64,000 nucleotides of DNA from Streptomyces sp. SCL15-4 (GTDB lineage: Bacteria; Actinomycetota; Actinomycetes; Streptomycetales; Streptomycetaceae), in NCBI RefSeq assembly GCF_033366695.1, contig NZ_JAOBTQ010000001.1, forward strand, positions 62,001 to 126,000, written 5' to 3'. The notes under the pieces were generated by a model that was not told where the DNA came from, made no database searches, and was given only the letters and a program-made list of their open reading frames with translations. This document shows, piece after piece, positions 35,000 to 43,036 of the stretch (positions are counted from its first letter, which is position 1; each line of letters starts with the position of its first letter). Made by a program: the position numbers and the translations under genes.

Positions 35000-35515
35000 G
35001 TCAGATCGGCGAATGCCTGGGACGCTCCCGCGGCGGATTCACCACCAAAATCCACCTCGTCGCCGACGGCCGATGCCGGCCACTCGCCTTCGTCCTGACA
35101 CCAGGACACTACGGTGACGGCCCCCCAGGCCAAGCATGTGCTGGAGCAGATCTCCGTGCCCCGGACCGGAGTCGGACGGCCCCGCACCCGGCCCGACCGT
35201 GTGCTGGCCGACAAGGCCCACACGTCCCGCAGCAACCGCCGCTACCTGCGGCGACACGGAATCCGGCACACCATCCCCGAACGACTCGACCAGCAAAGAC
35301 ACCGGCAGAACCGAGGATCCCGAGGCGGCCGGCCCACCGGATTCGACCGCGAGCACTACAGGAAGCGCAACACCGTCGAACGCGCTATCAACCGCCTCAA
35401 GGGCTTCCGCGCCGTCGCCACACGCTACGAGAAACGAACGCGCCTACATCTACCTCGGAACCGTCGCCCTCGCAGCCCTCATGATCTGGCTCCGCACATG
35501 ATCCCGGAAACAACG
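35000..35515 (+). pseudogene. IS5-family transposase, C-terminal half
   Basis: GECLGRSRGGFTTKIHLVAD, CRPLAFVLTPGHYGD, PRTRPDRVLADKAHTSRSNR (second Asp), RYLRRHGIRHTIPERLDQQ, GGRPTGFDREHYRKRNTVER (Glu) and AINRLKGFRAVATRY with YLGTVALAALMIWLRT identify the IS5-group enzyme common in Streptomyces. The N-terminal half with the first Asp is missing, and small indels break the frame near 35105 and 35440. It is joined directly to the Tn3 fragment upstream. It ends with GGAAACAACGCCTAG, probably near the IS terminus. Confidence 0.75.
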
Positions 35516-35516
35516 C

Positions 35517-36629
35517 CTAGTAGGAGCCGATCACTGTGGGGTAGTCCGTGTATCCCTCCGCGCCACCCGCGAAGTGCGTGTCGCGGTTGTCGGCGGCGAG
35601 AGGGTGGCCGTGGGTGAATCGATCGACGAGGTCTGGATTGGCGATGAAGGGGGCGCCGAAGGAAACCGCGTCGGCCAGTTGCCGTTCGAGCAGCGCGTTG
35701 GCGCGCGCTTGCGTGAAGCCGAGGTTGGCGATGACGGCGCCGTGGTAGTGGGCGCGGTAGCGGGTGAATGCGGTGAAGGTGTCGGTTCCTGTGTCGGGTT
35801 CCGGGCCGAGGAGGTGGAGGTAGGCCAGGTTGCTGTCGTTGAGGCGCTTGAGGAGCTGGTCGTACTCGTCCAGCGTCTCGGCGTCCGCGGTGAAGGCAGG
35901 TCCGTGATTCCAGTAGGGCGAGAGTTTGATTCCGATGCGGTCGCTGTCCCACACGCTGGCGACGGCGTCCACGATGTCGAGGAGGAACTGGGCCCGCTTT
36001 TCACTGGTGCCGCCGTAGGCGTCGGTGCGCTGGTTGAGCCGTGGGTTGAGGAACTGGGCCACGAGGTGGGACACCTGTGCGTGGATCTCCAGGCCGTCGA
36101 ATCCGGCGCGCAGGGCGTTGGCGGCTGCCTGCCGGTAGGTGCCGATCGTGGTGGCGATCTCTGCGGCGCTCATGGCGCGTGGGGTGAGGGAGTCCTTCGG
36201 GCCGTCGGGGGTGAAGGACATCTCGTGGGGATTGACCGCTGAAGGGCCGGCGGGGAGCCTGCCGCCGTGGTGATCCGGGTGGGAGGCGGCGCCGGCGTGG
36301 CCGAGTTGCGAGACGATCCTGCCTCCCGCGGAGTGCACAGCCTCGGTGACCTTGGCCCAGCCGGCGGTCTGGGCGTCGGTGTAGATGCCCGGGACGTTGA
36401 TGAAGCCGATCGCGTCCGTGCTGACCCAGGTCCCTTCGCTGATGATCAGGCCGGCGCCGGCGCGCTGCGTGTAGTAGGTGGCGTGCAGGGCGGTGGGGGC
36501 CAGTTCCTCGTTGTCGGCTCGGGAGCGCGTCATGGGAGCCATGACGACGCGGTTGGGCAGCTTGAGCGCGCCCAGTTGAACAGGCTGCAGGAGGGGCTGG
36601 GTGCCGGGTACTGAGGTCAGGTCGGACAT
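35517..36629 (-). CDS. Old Yellow Enzyme family alkene reductase
   Basis: 370 residues from ATG 36629 (GAAAGAGAT upstream). The FMN barrel motifs are LGALKLPNRVVMAPMTRSRA, YYTQRAGAGLIISEGTWVS, GRIVSQLGHAGAASHPDHH, GFDGLEIHAQVSHLVAQFLN, LNQRTDAYGGTSEKRAQFLL, and the end FIANPDLVDRFTHGHPLA with EGYTDYPT. It reduces activated C=C bonds with NAD(P)H. The substrate-anchoring His-x-x-Asn (HGANG) reads H-A-Q-V-S here, so the second anchor residue is Val. It is followed on the same strand by an F420-reductase-like gene, start to stop about 60 bases, and by a quinone reductase upstream of that. Confidence 0.9.
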   Translation of the reverse strand: MSDLTSVPGTQPLLQPVQLGALKLPNRVVMAPMTRSRADNEELAPTALHATYYTQRAGAGLIISEGTWVSTDAIGFINVPGIYTDAQTAGWAKVTEAVHSAGGRIVSQLGHAGAASHPDHHGGRLPAGPSAVNPHEMSFTPDGPKDSLTPRAMSAAEIATTIGTYRQAAANALRAGFDGLEIHAQVSHLVAQFLNPRLNQRTDAYGGTSEKRAQFLLDIVDAVASVWDSDRIGIKLSPYWNHGPAFTADAETLDEYDQLLKRLNDSNLAYLHLLGPEPDTGTDTFTAFTRYRAHYHGAVIANLGFTQARANALLERQLADAVSFGAPFIANPDLVDRFTHGHPLAADNRDTHFAGGAEGYTDYPTVIGSY

Positions 36630-36694
36630 GAACATCTCTTTCGTGAGGGGAGGCGCTCCGCGCGGACACGAGGAGCACGAGCGGGTTGGTGGGA

Positions 36695-37297
36695 TCAGTC
36701 CTGCTTGAGGGCGTGAAGGGCGGACAGGGGACCGCCGAGCTGGATGAGGCGTCCTCCCTCGCGCAGCGTTCCGAGGTCGACGGGGGCGAAGCCGAACTCG
36801 AAGGTCAGGTCTCTCACGGTGTTCTTGGCATCGGCGTCGTCGCCGGCGAGGAACAGCACCTGACGCCCCGCCTCGTGGCGGGGATCGGCTGCGATGAACT
36901 GCCCGTAGAGGGCGTTGAATGCCTTGACCACGCGTGCGCCGGGAAGCAGGGAGGCCACGTATTCGCTGCCGGTGAGGTCGCCCAGGTCGGCGATCTCCGG
37001 TTTTGGGGAAAGGGAGGCGAACTGGTTGGTGGCGTCGATGACGATGGTGTTGTCCAGGCTGGGGAGCCCGGCGACGGCGTCAGGGATCCGCGGCCAGGGG
37101 ACGGCGAGCACGACGAGGTCCGCGGCGGCGGCCTCCGCAGGAGGCGCGGCTGCTGCGAGCGCGCCGAGGTCTTTGACCAGCGGGGCCAGGGAGGCAGGTC
37201 CTCGGCTGTTGCTGAGCACGACCTCGTGGCCGTGACGGATCGCGTGCCGGGCGATGGCCTGGGCGACTGCGCCGGCTCCAAGCATTCCGATCTTCAT
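36695..37297 (-). CDS. NADPH-dependent F420 reductase-like protein
   Basis: 200 residues. MKIGMLGAGAVAQAIARHAI is the GxGxxA dinucleotide site, followed by GHEVVLSNSRGPASLA, LVVLAVPWPRIPDAVAGLP, TIVIDATNQFAS, ARVVKAFNALYGQFI and FLAGDDADAKNTVRDL. Length and motifs fit the F420-dependent NADP reductase/NAD-binding 'CoxF420' family. It transfers hydride between NADPH and a cofactor or small partner. Its ATG overlaps the stop of the quinone reductase gene by four bases, so the two are translationally coupled. It lies upstream of the alkene reductase and could supply reducing power. Confidence 0.87.
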   Translation of the reverse strand: MKIGMLGAGAVAQAIARHAIRHGHEVVLSNSRGPASLAPLVKDLGALAAAAPPAEAAAADLVVLAVPWPRIPDAVAGLPSLDNTIVIDATNQFASLSPKPEIADLGDLTGSEYVASLLPGARVVKAFNALYGQFIAADPRHEAGRQVLFLAGDDADAKNTVRDLTFEFGFAPVDLGTLREGGRLIQLGGPLSALHALKQD

Positions 37298-38325
37298 CAG
37301 GCGGCCCCGTGTCCGGAGTCGGCCGTCCGCGGTGTGGTGAGCAGGACGGTGCCACTCTTGGCCGGGCGGCGGGCGTGCTCGATGGCCGCCTTGAAGTCGG
37401 CGAGGTCGTAGCTGGCCGCGACGTCAAGCAGGTCCGGCGTGTTCTGCGCCAGGTCCTTGGCGAAGGCGACATCCTCAGCCCGGTCCTTGGGGGCGCGGCT
37501 CATCCAGCGCAGTATCGACACTCCCCGCACCGTCAGCTCCCGCGCCACGAGAGGCAGCGCCTCCAACGATGTCGTGCCGGAACTCAGATGTCCGTAGGAG
37601 ATCAGAGTGCCCCCGTCGGCGAGCAGTTCGGCGAGGTCCTGGGTCATGGAACCGCCGACACAGTCGAGGACCACCTGGACGCCCCGCTCGCCGGCATGGC
37701 GGCGGACTTGTTCCTGCCAGTCGTCGTCGCATGTCGCGATCGTGGGCTGGGAGGGGTACAACGTCCGCATCTTCTCTGCACCGGAGGTGCTGCGCACGAG
37801 GTTGATCAACTGCAGGTCGTGCCGGACCGCGGCTGCGCTGACCAACCTGCCGATGGACGAGCCGGCGGCGGTCTGCAGAACCGGACCCGTGTGCCCGCGC
37901 AGGGCCTTCTCCATCGCGCGGTAGAGCATGCACAGCGTCAGCGGGTTGACCAGCATCAGGGCTGCAGTCTCGTCACTGACCCCGTCCGGCACCGGCACTG
38001 CCAGATCGGCTGGGACCACGACGAAGTCGCTCCACGTTCCCGGGGCCGGGAAAACCGCCACCCGCTGACCTGGGCGCAGTGTGCGGACGTCCGCTCCGAC
38101 GCTCTCGACGACGCCCATCCCCTCCACTCCGGGAGTCCGGGTCCCCGACTGCTGCTCGGGCTGCCCCGGCAGACCCTCCACACCGATCAGGTCCCCCGGA
38201 TGGATGGGCCGGACCAGCATGCGGACCAGAACCTCTCCGCTGCCGGGAGTCGGCCGGCGGGCCTCCTTCCTCAGCGTCAGTACCTGGGTGGCTTCCCCTT
38301 GCCGCGTGTACTCCACGGTGCGCAT
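37297..38325 (-). CDS. Zinc-type quinone oxidoreductase (MDR family)
   Basis: 342 residues from ATG 38325 with GGAGGCG upstream; the open frame begins four codons earlier. The GroES-like half has PTPGSGEVLVRMLVRPIHPG, GVEGMGVVESVGADVRTLRP and AVFPAPGTWSDFVVV. The Rossmann half has PVLQTAAGSSIGRLVSAAAV, VVLDCVGGSMTQDLAELLAD and the tail AAIEHARRPAKSGTVLLTTP. The nucleotide loop is AAGSSIG rather than GGAGGVG, as in the enoyl-reductase/quinone branch. No structural zinc cysteines are seen. It is divergent from a TetR regulator with a perfect operator between them. Confidence 0.9.
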   Translation of the reverse strand: MRTVEYTRQGEATQVLTLRKEARRPTPGSGEVLVRMLVRPIHPGDLIGVEGLPGQPEQQSGTRTPGVEGMGVVESVGADVRTLRPGQRVAVFPAPGTWSDFVVVPADLAVPVPDGVSDETAALMLVNPLTLCMLYRAMEKALRGHTGPVLQTAAGSSIGRLVSAAAVRHDLQLINLVRSTSGAEKMRTLYPSQPTIATCDDDWQEQVRRHAGERGVQVVLDCVGGSMTQDLAELLADGGTLISYGHLSSGTTSLEALPLVARELTVRGVSILRWMSRAPKDRAEDVAFAKDLAQNTPDLLDVAASYDLADFKAAIEHARRPAKSGTVLLTTPRTADSGHGAA

Positions 38326-38341
38326 AGGCGCCTCCACTCAC

Positions 38342-38367
38342 TTTTTAATGTTGATCATCATTAAAAA
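38342..38367. promoter_or_regulatory. TetR operator in the divergent promoter
   Basis: TTTTTAATG and CATTAAAAA are a perfect nine-base inverted repeat across eight bases centred on TGATCA. In a genome above 70% GC, this AT-rich palindrome between a TetR gene and a quinone reductase is almost surely the regulator's site. Confidence 0.85.
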
Positions 38368-38423
38368 GAATGATGAGGGGTAACATCGAAAACGTCAAGC
38401 ACTGCCGAGACAGGAGGGCGGCC

Positions 38424-39023
38424 ATGCCGCGGATCACCAGGGAAGACAAGGCCAGGAACCGGCAGAACATCGTCGAGGCGGCCGGGCGCATGTTCCGCTC
38501 GAAGGGCGTCGATGCCGTAGGCATCGCCGAGCTGATGAAGGAAGCGGGCCTGACCCACGGCGGCTTCTACAACCACTTCGCGTCCAAGGACGATCTGGCC
38601 GCCGAGGCGTGCGGCGCCTCGTTCAAAGCCTCTCTGGGCTCCCTGGAGCAGCTCCTTGAGGAAGGCGCCGGTCTCACCGGCCCACCGCTGAAGCGAGTGG
38701 TGGACAACTATCTTTCGGCCGCCCACCGCGATGCCCCGGACGGCGGCTGTCCCTCCGCCTCCCTGGTCATCGACGCCGGACGGCACAGCGACACGATCCA
38801 GAGCGTCTACGCGGCCGGCGTGGAGGGGTACCTCACCGGCTTCGCCGAGGAGTTCGCCCGCGAGCACGAAGGGGAGATCACCTCACAGGAGGCGCGGGAG
38901 CGCGCGGTGCTGCTGCTCAGCCGACTCGTAGGGGCGATGGCCCTCGCCCGCGCCGTGAGCCACGTCCAGCCCGAACTGTCCGACGAGATTCTGCGGACCT
39001 GCCGCGCCCACCCTCTCGACTGA
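38424..39023 (+). CDS. TetR/AcrR-family regulator
   Basis: 199 residues from ATG 38424, which has AGGAGGGCGG upstream; a longer open frame to 38370 crosses the operator region. The helix-turn-helix is NRQNIVEAAGRMFRSKGVDA, VGIAELMKEAGLTHGGFYNH, FASKDDLAAEA. The ligand domain has CPSASLVIDAGRHSDTIQSV and LLSRLVGAMALARAVSHV. The 'LTHGGFYNHFASKDDL' form belongs to the branch that represses quinone- or electrophile-reductases (e.g. relatives of NemR). It probably represses both itself and the divergent reductase operon. Confidence 0.9.
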   Translation: MPRITREDKARNRQNIVEAAGRMFRSKGVDAVGIAELMKEAGLTHGGFYNHFASKDDLAAEACGASFKASLGSLEQLLEEGAGLTGPPLKRVVDNYLSAAHRDAPDGGCPSASLVIDAGRHSDTIQSVYAAGVEGYLTGFAEEFAREHEGEITSQEARERAVLLLSRLVGAMALARAVSHVQPELSDEILRTCRAHPLD

Positions 39024-39244
39024 CCGGCTTCGCACCCGCCGGCCCTGCGTCGTCCCGTCCGGCGGCGAGCCGCACGGTCACGGCAGCTTGCCAAGACTTC
39101 GTTCTCCTGGCACCACCCGAGCTGACGGCGGGCGGATGGATCAAGCTGCGCCGCCCTGTCGTCAAACGATGGCGGACAGGTATCGCGGGTGAAGGCGCCG
39201 CGGTCTTTGGCATTGCGCGGCAGTGTGGAAATTCCGGCTTCGGG

Positions 39245-39880
39245 TCAGGCCGGCGGGTTGGGGGCGTATCTGGCGAGCATGGTCTGGACAGCCTCTTCGA
39301 CGGCGTTGTGGATGTCGGAGGCTGCGGGGTTCCAGCCGGTCAGAAGCATGCGGGGCCACAGGACGTAGTTAGCGATCATGCCGAGGAACTGGTTCGCGGC
39401 GCTCTCAGTGTCGGGCACATCGGCGTTGCCCGCCTCATGCTCGGATTCCAAGTAGTGCTGGACGGAGGCGAAGTAGGGCAGTTTGCCGAGCTGGAACTGC
39501 ATCCGTCCCAGCTCGGGGAAACGAGGCAGTTCGGCGATGACGATCCGGAACAGGCCTGTCATGCGGGGCTGGCCGATCAGGTCGGCGTAGCGGTGGCCGA
39601 TGACTGTCAGCCCGGAGCGCAGATCTCCCGCCTGCGGCCGCGCGGCGGTATCGCCGGCGTCGCGCTGCCAGGACTCGGTGACGATGGCCTCGAAGAGGGC
39701 CGCCTTGGTGGGGAACTGCTTGAACAGGGTGGACTTCGAGACCCCGGCCGCTTCGGCGATCCGGGCGAGGGAGGTGCCGTCGTAGCCACGGTCCAAGAAC
39801 AGTTCTGTGGCCGCGGAGGTGATCGCCTCGCGCTTCTGCTGGGCGAGCCTGCGGTGATGTGCGGTGAGTTCTGCTGCCAT
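39245..39880 (-). CDS. TetR/AcrR-family regulator (AcrR C-terminal TetR_C33-like)
   Basis: 211 residues. The DNA-binding domain is KREAITSAATELFLDRGYDG, TSLARIAEAAGVSKSTLFKQ, FPTKAALFEAIV. The C-terminal part (TGLFRIVIAELPRFPELGRM, ANQFLGMIANYVLWPRMLLT) is the AefR/TetR_C-type ligand domain. It is divergent from an SDR gene; the 146-base gap holds two identical palindromes, so it most likely represses the SDR gene and itself. Confidence 0.9.
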   Translation of the reverse strand: MAAELTAHHRRLAQQKREAITSAATELFLDRGYDGTSLARIAEAAGVSKSTLFKQFPTKAALFEAIVTESWQRDAGDTAARPQAGDLRSGLTVIGHRYADLIGQPRMTGLFRIVIAELPRFPELGRMQFQLGKLPYFASVQHYLESEHEAGNADVPDTESAANQFLGMIANYVLWPRMLLTGWNPAASDIHNAVEEAVQTMLARYAPNPPA

Positions 39881-39900
39881 GCGGAGAGTATGCCGCAGCC

Positions 39901-39972
39901 CCGAGGCGAGTCACTTGACTCGCCTCGGGGGCACGCTTACGGTGCAGCAGTAAGGCGAGTCGAGTGACTCGC
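39901..39972. promoter_or_regulatory. Two identical TetR operators
   Basis: Site 1 (39901-39928) is CCGAGGCGAGTC, four bases, GACTCGCCTCGG: a perfect 12-base inverted repeat. Site 2 (39955-39972) has the same core, GCGAGTC, four bases, GACTCGC. Centres are 49 bases apart. The sites lie next to the TetR start and ahead of the SDR start, so each promoter has one. Confidence 0.9.
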
Positions 39973-40026
39973 ATCTGAGCTGTGGCACCTGGGCACATCC
40001 TGGTTGTCGCACGGTGGAGGAAGTTC

Positions 40027-40785
40027 ATGACAGTTGACAAGATCGCTTTGGTGACCGGTGCGAATCGCGGCCTCGGGCGCAGCGCGGCCATCGCCCTGGC
40101 CACACGCGGGGTGCGGGTCGTGGTCACCCACCGCGGTGATGCGGCCGGGGCTGAGAAGACGGTGGAACAGGTGCGGGCCGTGGGTGGGACGGCCGCTGCT
40201 CTCCGGCTCGACATCAGCGACGTCTCCTCCTTCGCGTCCTTCACCTCCGAACTGGGCGCGCAGCTGGAGCGCTGGGGGACTTCGCGGCTCGACATCCTGG
40301 TCAACAACGCGGGAGTGGGAGTCTTCGGGCCGCTGGAGACTGTCACGATCGACGACTTCGACACGGTGATGGGCACCAACGTCCGGGGCACGTTCTTCCT
40401 CATCCAGTCGCTCGTGCCGCTGCTGGCCCAGGGCGGCCAGGTCATTAACGTCTCGACGTCACTGACCCGCCACACCAGCCCCGCCACCTCGGTCTACTCC
40501 GCCTCGAAGGCCGCCGTCGAAGCTCTGAGCCGCACCCTCGCCGCGGAACTCGGACCTCGCGGCATCCGGGTCAACTCCATCGCCCCGGGGCCGACCGCCA
40601 CCGACTTCAACGGCGGAGCGATGCGGGACGACGCCGGAATGCGCCAGGTTCTGGCCGGGCAGACCGCGCTCGGCCGCGTCGGCGAACCTGAGGAGATCGG
40701 CGACGCCATTGCCACGCTGGCCTCCGAGGGACTGCGCTGGGTCACCGCCCAGCGCATCGAGGTCTCCGGCGGCGCCCTCCTGTGA
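40027..40785 (+). CDS. Short-chain dehydrogenase/reductase
   Basis: 252 residues from ATG 40027, with GGAGGAA upstream. Classical SDR motifs are complete: IALVTGANRGLGRSAAIALA (TGxxxGxG), LDILVNNAGVGVFGP (NNAG), INVSTSLTRHTSPATSVYSA with SKAAVEALS (Ser-Tyr-x3-Lys) and GIRVNSIAPGPTATDF. It oxidises or reduces a small alcohol or ketone with NAD(P)(H). It has its own divergent TetR regulator and two operators. Downstream begins the Tn3 remnant, so it ends the redox island. Confidence 0.92.
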   Translation: MTVDKIALVTGANRGLGRSAAIALATRGVRVVVTHRGDAAGAEKTVEQVRAVGGTAAALRLDISDVSSFASFTSELGAQLERWGTSRLDILVNNAGVGVFGPLETVTIDDFDTVMGTNVRGTFFLIQSLVPLLAQGGQVINVSTSLTRHTSPATSVYSASKAAVEALSRTLAAELGPRGIRVNSIAPGPTATDFNGGAMRDDAGMRQVLAGQTALGRVGEPEEIGDAIATLASEGLRWVTAQRIEVSGGALL

Positions 40786-40830
40786 CGCCGGGCGACGGCC
40801 GGTAGGGAAGCAGGCAGTGACGGCCCCAAC

Positions 40831-42180
40831 TCACTCCGAGCCGACCGACTCGTCCTCACCCTCGTCCAGCTCGGGCGCGTTCGGGTCGCGCAGTGGGCGC
40901 AGGGCGCCTGCGGCTGGGGTGCTGGCGGTGAAGCTGTATCGGCGAAGCGGGTTCAGGTTGCGTTGCTTGAGCGGGGAGAGCCGGGCGATGTCCTCCTCGC
41001 GGAGTCCGTGGCCCTCAGCCTGGAGCTGGGTGACGACGGCGTCGATGTAGCGCGTCGTCCAGAGCACGATGGCGTTGAGGACCAGGCCGAGGGCGCCGAG
41101 CTGGTCCTCCATGCCGTCGCGGTATGCCTGGTGGATGGTGCCGCGCTTGCCGTGGCACACGTCGCGGGCGAGCTTGTGGCGGGACTCCTGGACGGTGAGC
41201 TGGCGGTTCATCTGGCGTCGGTAGGTGTCGTCCACCGGGTCGACCACGCGTAGCAGGTGCTCGGTCTTGGCGATCCGCCCGTACTCTCGGCGAACGCCGA
41301 CCCGAGCGGGGTGGGGCGGCCGTCGCGTCCGAGCATGCGCAGCAGGTCGTAGGCGCGGACCTGGTCGGTGACCAGTGAGCCGGCGACCTTCAGCATGTCG
41401 GGCCAGTGCGTGATCACCTTGTTCAGGTTGATCCGGTTGCGGGCCAGGTCCTCCACCGGGCCGTAGGTGCCGGTCTCGACGCCGGGCATGGTGGCCCGCC
41501 AGAACCGCTGGTCGTCCAGGTCGCGGAAGCGGGGGCTGAAGTTGTAGCCGAGGATCTTGAACAGGCCGAACACCATGTCGGAGTACGAGGCGTTGTCGGT
41601 CGCCACCATCTCCGGCTTCACCCCGCCGTCGAGGTTCAACAGGGCGTCCAGGATGTGCAGGGAGTCGCGCGGCGTGCCGGGCACGACCATCTGCCCGATA
41701 CCCGCGACCTGGTCGTTTACGGCGTTGAGCCAGGTGATGCCCCGCTTGAACCCGAAGTACCTCGGCGACGGGGCGGCGTTGATCGTGCGGACGGGGACGA
41801 CGAAGCGCAGCCCGTCCGCGGAGGCGAGCAGCCCCTCTCCCCAGAACTGCACGATCGGGATGTCGGCCTGGGCAGCGATGAGAGCGGCGTTCGCCGCGGC
41901 GATGGTGTCGGCGCGCAGGTAGTACTGGTCGACGTGCACGAGGCGGGCCCGGGTCAGCGCCTCGTAGCCGGGGTTGACCACCGGGGCCAGGCCGATGTTG
42001 CACGCCTCGGAGACCAGCAGCGCGACCATGGAGGTCGGCAGGTCCTTCATCCGGGTCGTGCCGTCGCCGAGGTGCACGAAGGCGTCGAGGAACCCGGTGG
42101 AAGTGCTCGGCCGTCCGCGCGGAATCATCGCGATAACCGCGCGCCACGCCGCCATCCCCCTATCCACAGCTCTCCAGTGA
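40831..42180 (-). pseudogene. Tn3-family transposase TnpA, C-terminal part with one frameshift
   Basis: About 440 residues of the catalytic half remain: AVIAMIPRGRPSTSTGFLDA, LPTSMVALLVSEACNIGLAP, ARLVHVDQYYLRADTIAAAN, ALLNLDGGVKPEMVATDNAS (Asp), VFGLFKILGYNFSPRFRDLD, ETGTYGPVEDLARNRINLNK and then, after a frameshift near 41290, YGRIAKTEHLLRVVDPVDDT, QLTVQESRHKLARDVCHGKR and GLVLNAIVLWTTRYIDAVV. The N-terminal half (about 500 residues) is absent beyond 42180. No Tn3 terminal inverted repeat or resolvase is seen. Confidence 0.85.
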
Positions 42181-42255
42181 CCGCTTCGTGGCCGCGGTGG
42201 GAAACCGGCCAGACTCATGCGGAGCCCACCCCCCGTAGGGCTGGTGCTCGTTTCC

Positions 42256-42274
42256 GGTGTGGATCAACCACACC
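42256..42274. promoter_or_regulatory. Inverted repeat before a strong ribosome site
   Basis: GGTGTGG and CCACACC flank ATCAA. Seven bases beyond lies GAAGGAGAT and an ATG at 42292. It looks like an operator or promoter element of a gene now broken. Confidence 0.4.
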
Positions 42275-42291
42275 AGTTGTGAAGGAGATCT

Positions 42292-42429
42292 ATGCCCACC
42301 GGCAGTCCCGGCGGCACCCCCGAGAACGCCCTTGACACCGCCTGCCGGACCACCTCGCCACCTGACCACGAACACCGACGCCCAGCCTCGAAGTCAACCC
42401 CCGAAGGATTTACGACGCAGACCACTTAC
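42292..42429 (+). pseudogene. 5' remnant of a gene; fuller copy of the 24.9 kb repeat
   Basis: ATG 42292 follows an excellent GAAGGAG and reads MPTGSPGGTPENALDTACRT. The coding sense then fades. Blocks 42293-42337 and 42393-42429 are repeated exactly at 24.94-25.03 kb. Read on the minus strand, the second block encodes the tail of a membrane protein. Confidence 0.35.
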
Positions 42430-42540
42430 GGCGCCCAGGTACGCGCCGAACAGCCCGCCCAGAGCCGTGTCACCACCCGTCAGCCAAGCGGCCAACACCG
42501 GCAAGAACACGACACCCTCCGCCGCTCCCTGGACGGATGG
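42394..42540 (-). pseudogene. C-terminal fragment of a membrane protein
   Basis: GAAEGVVFLPVLAAWLTGGD, TALGGLFGAYLGAVSGLRRK, then a stop. The hydrophobic stretch and codon bias argue for true coding, but the upstream minus-strand frame becomes Arg/Pro noise. No family can be named. Confidence 0.4.
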
Positions 42541-43036
42541 ACCGGGTGCTCCCCAACAGGTGCCGACCACCGACGTTGCCGCGGTCCCGCAGGGCCTCGC
42601 GCCCAGCGGCGAGGAGTGGCTGGAGCGGACCCCAGGTATCGGTGGCAAGCGGCCATCCGCCCTCTCAACGTCCACAGCACCCGCGGCGCCCGCTGGCCAT
42701 GCGGCACACGCCCGCGGGGCGGCGCGGGATCGAGGGCGCCGTCCGGCAGCCCGGCAGCACGTCTTGCAGGTGCCGCAGGCGTGCGGAGGAGGGACCTGCC
42801 GGGCGGGGGTCTCCCCCTCTACTGGACATCCTGCATCCCCCTGGCCCACACGCCCGACCCGCGCACTTCATGCCGGCGGCCACGACGGCCAAGCGCACCG
42901 GGGCGAGCATGCCGGGCCCGGTCGCCCGGCGGGTGAACGATCCGCCGCTCCCCCGGTGGGGGTGGGGATTGCCCCAAGCTGTAACGTGGCGATCTTCGGG
43001 CGGCGTAGGCCCCCGGAGTCCCAAAGGTGAATTTCC
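42541..43036. other. About 490 bases without a supported gene
   Basis: Both strands have open but low-quality frames. A promoter for the next gene should lie within the last 100 bases, but no clear -10/-35 pair is visible. Confidence 0.35.
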
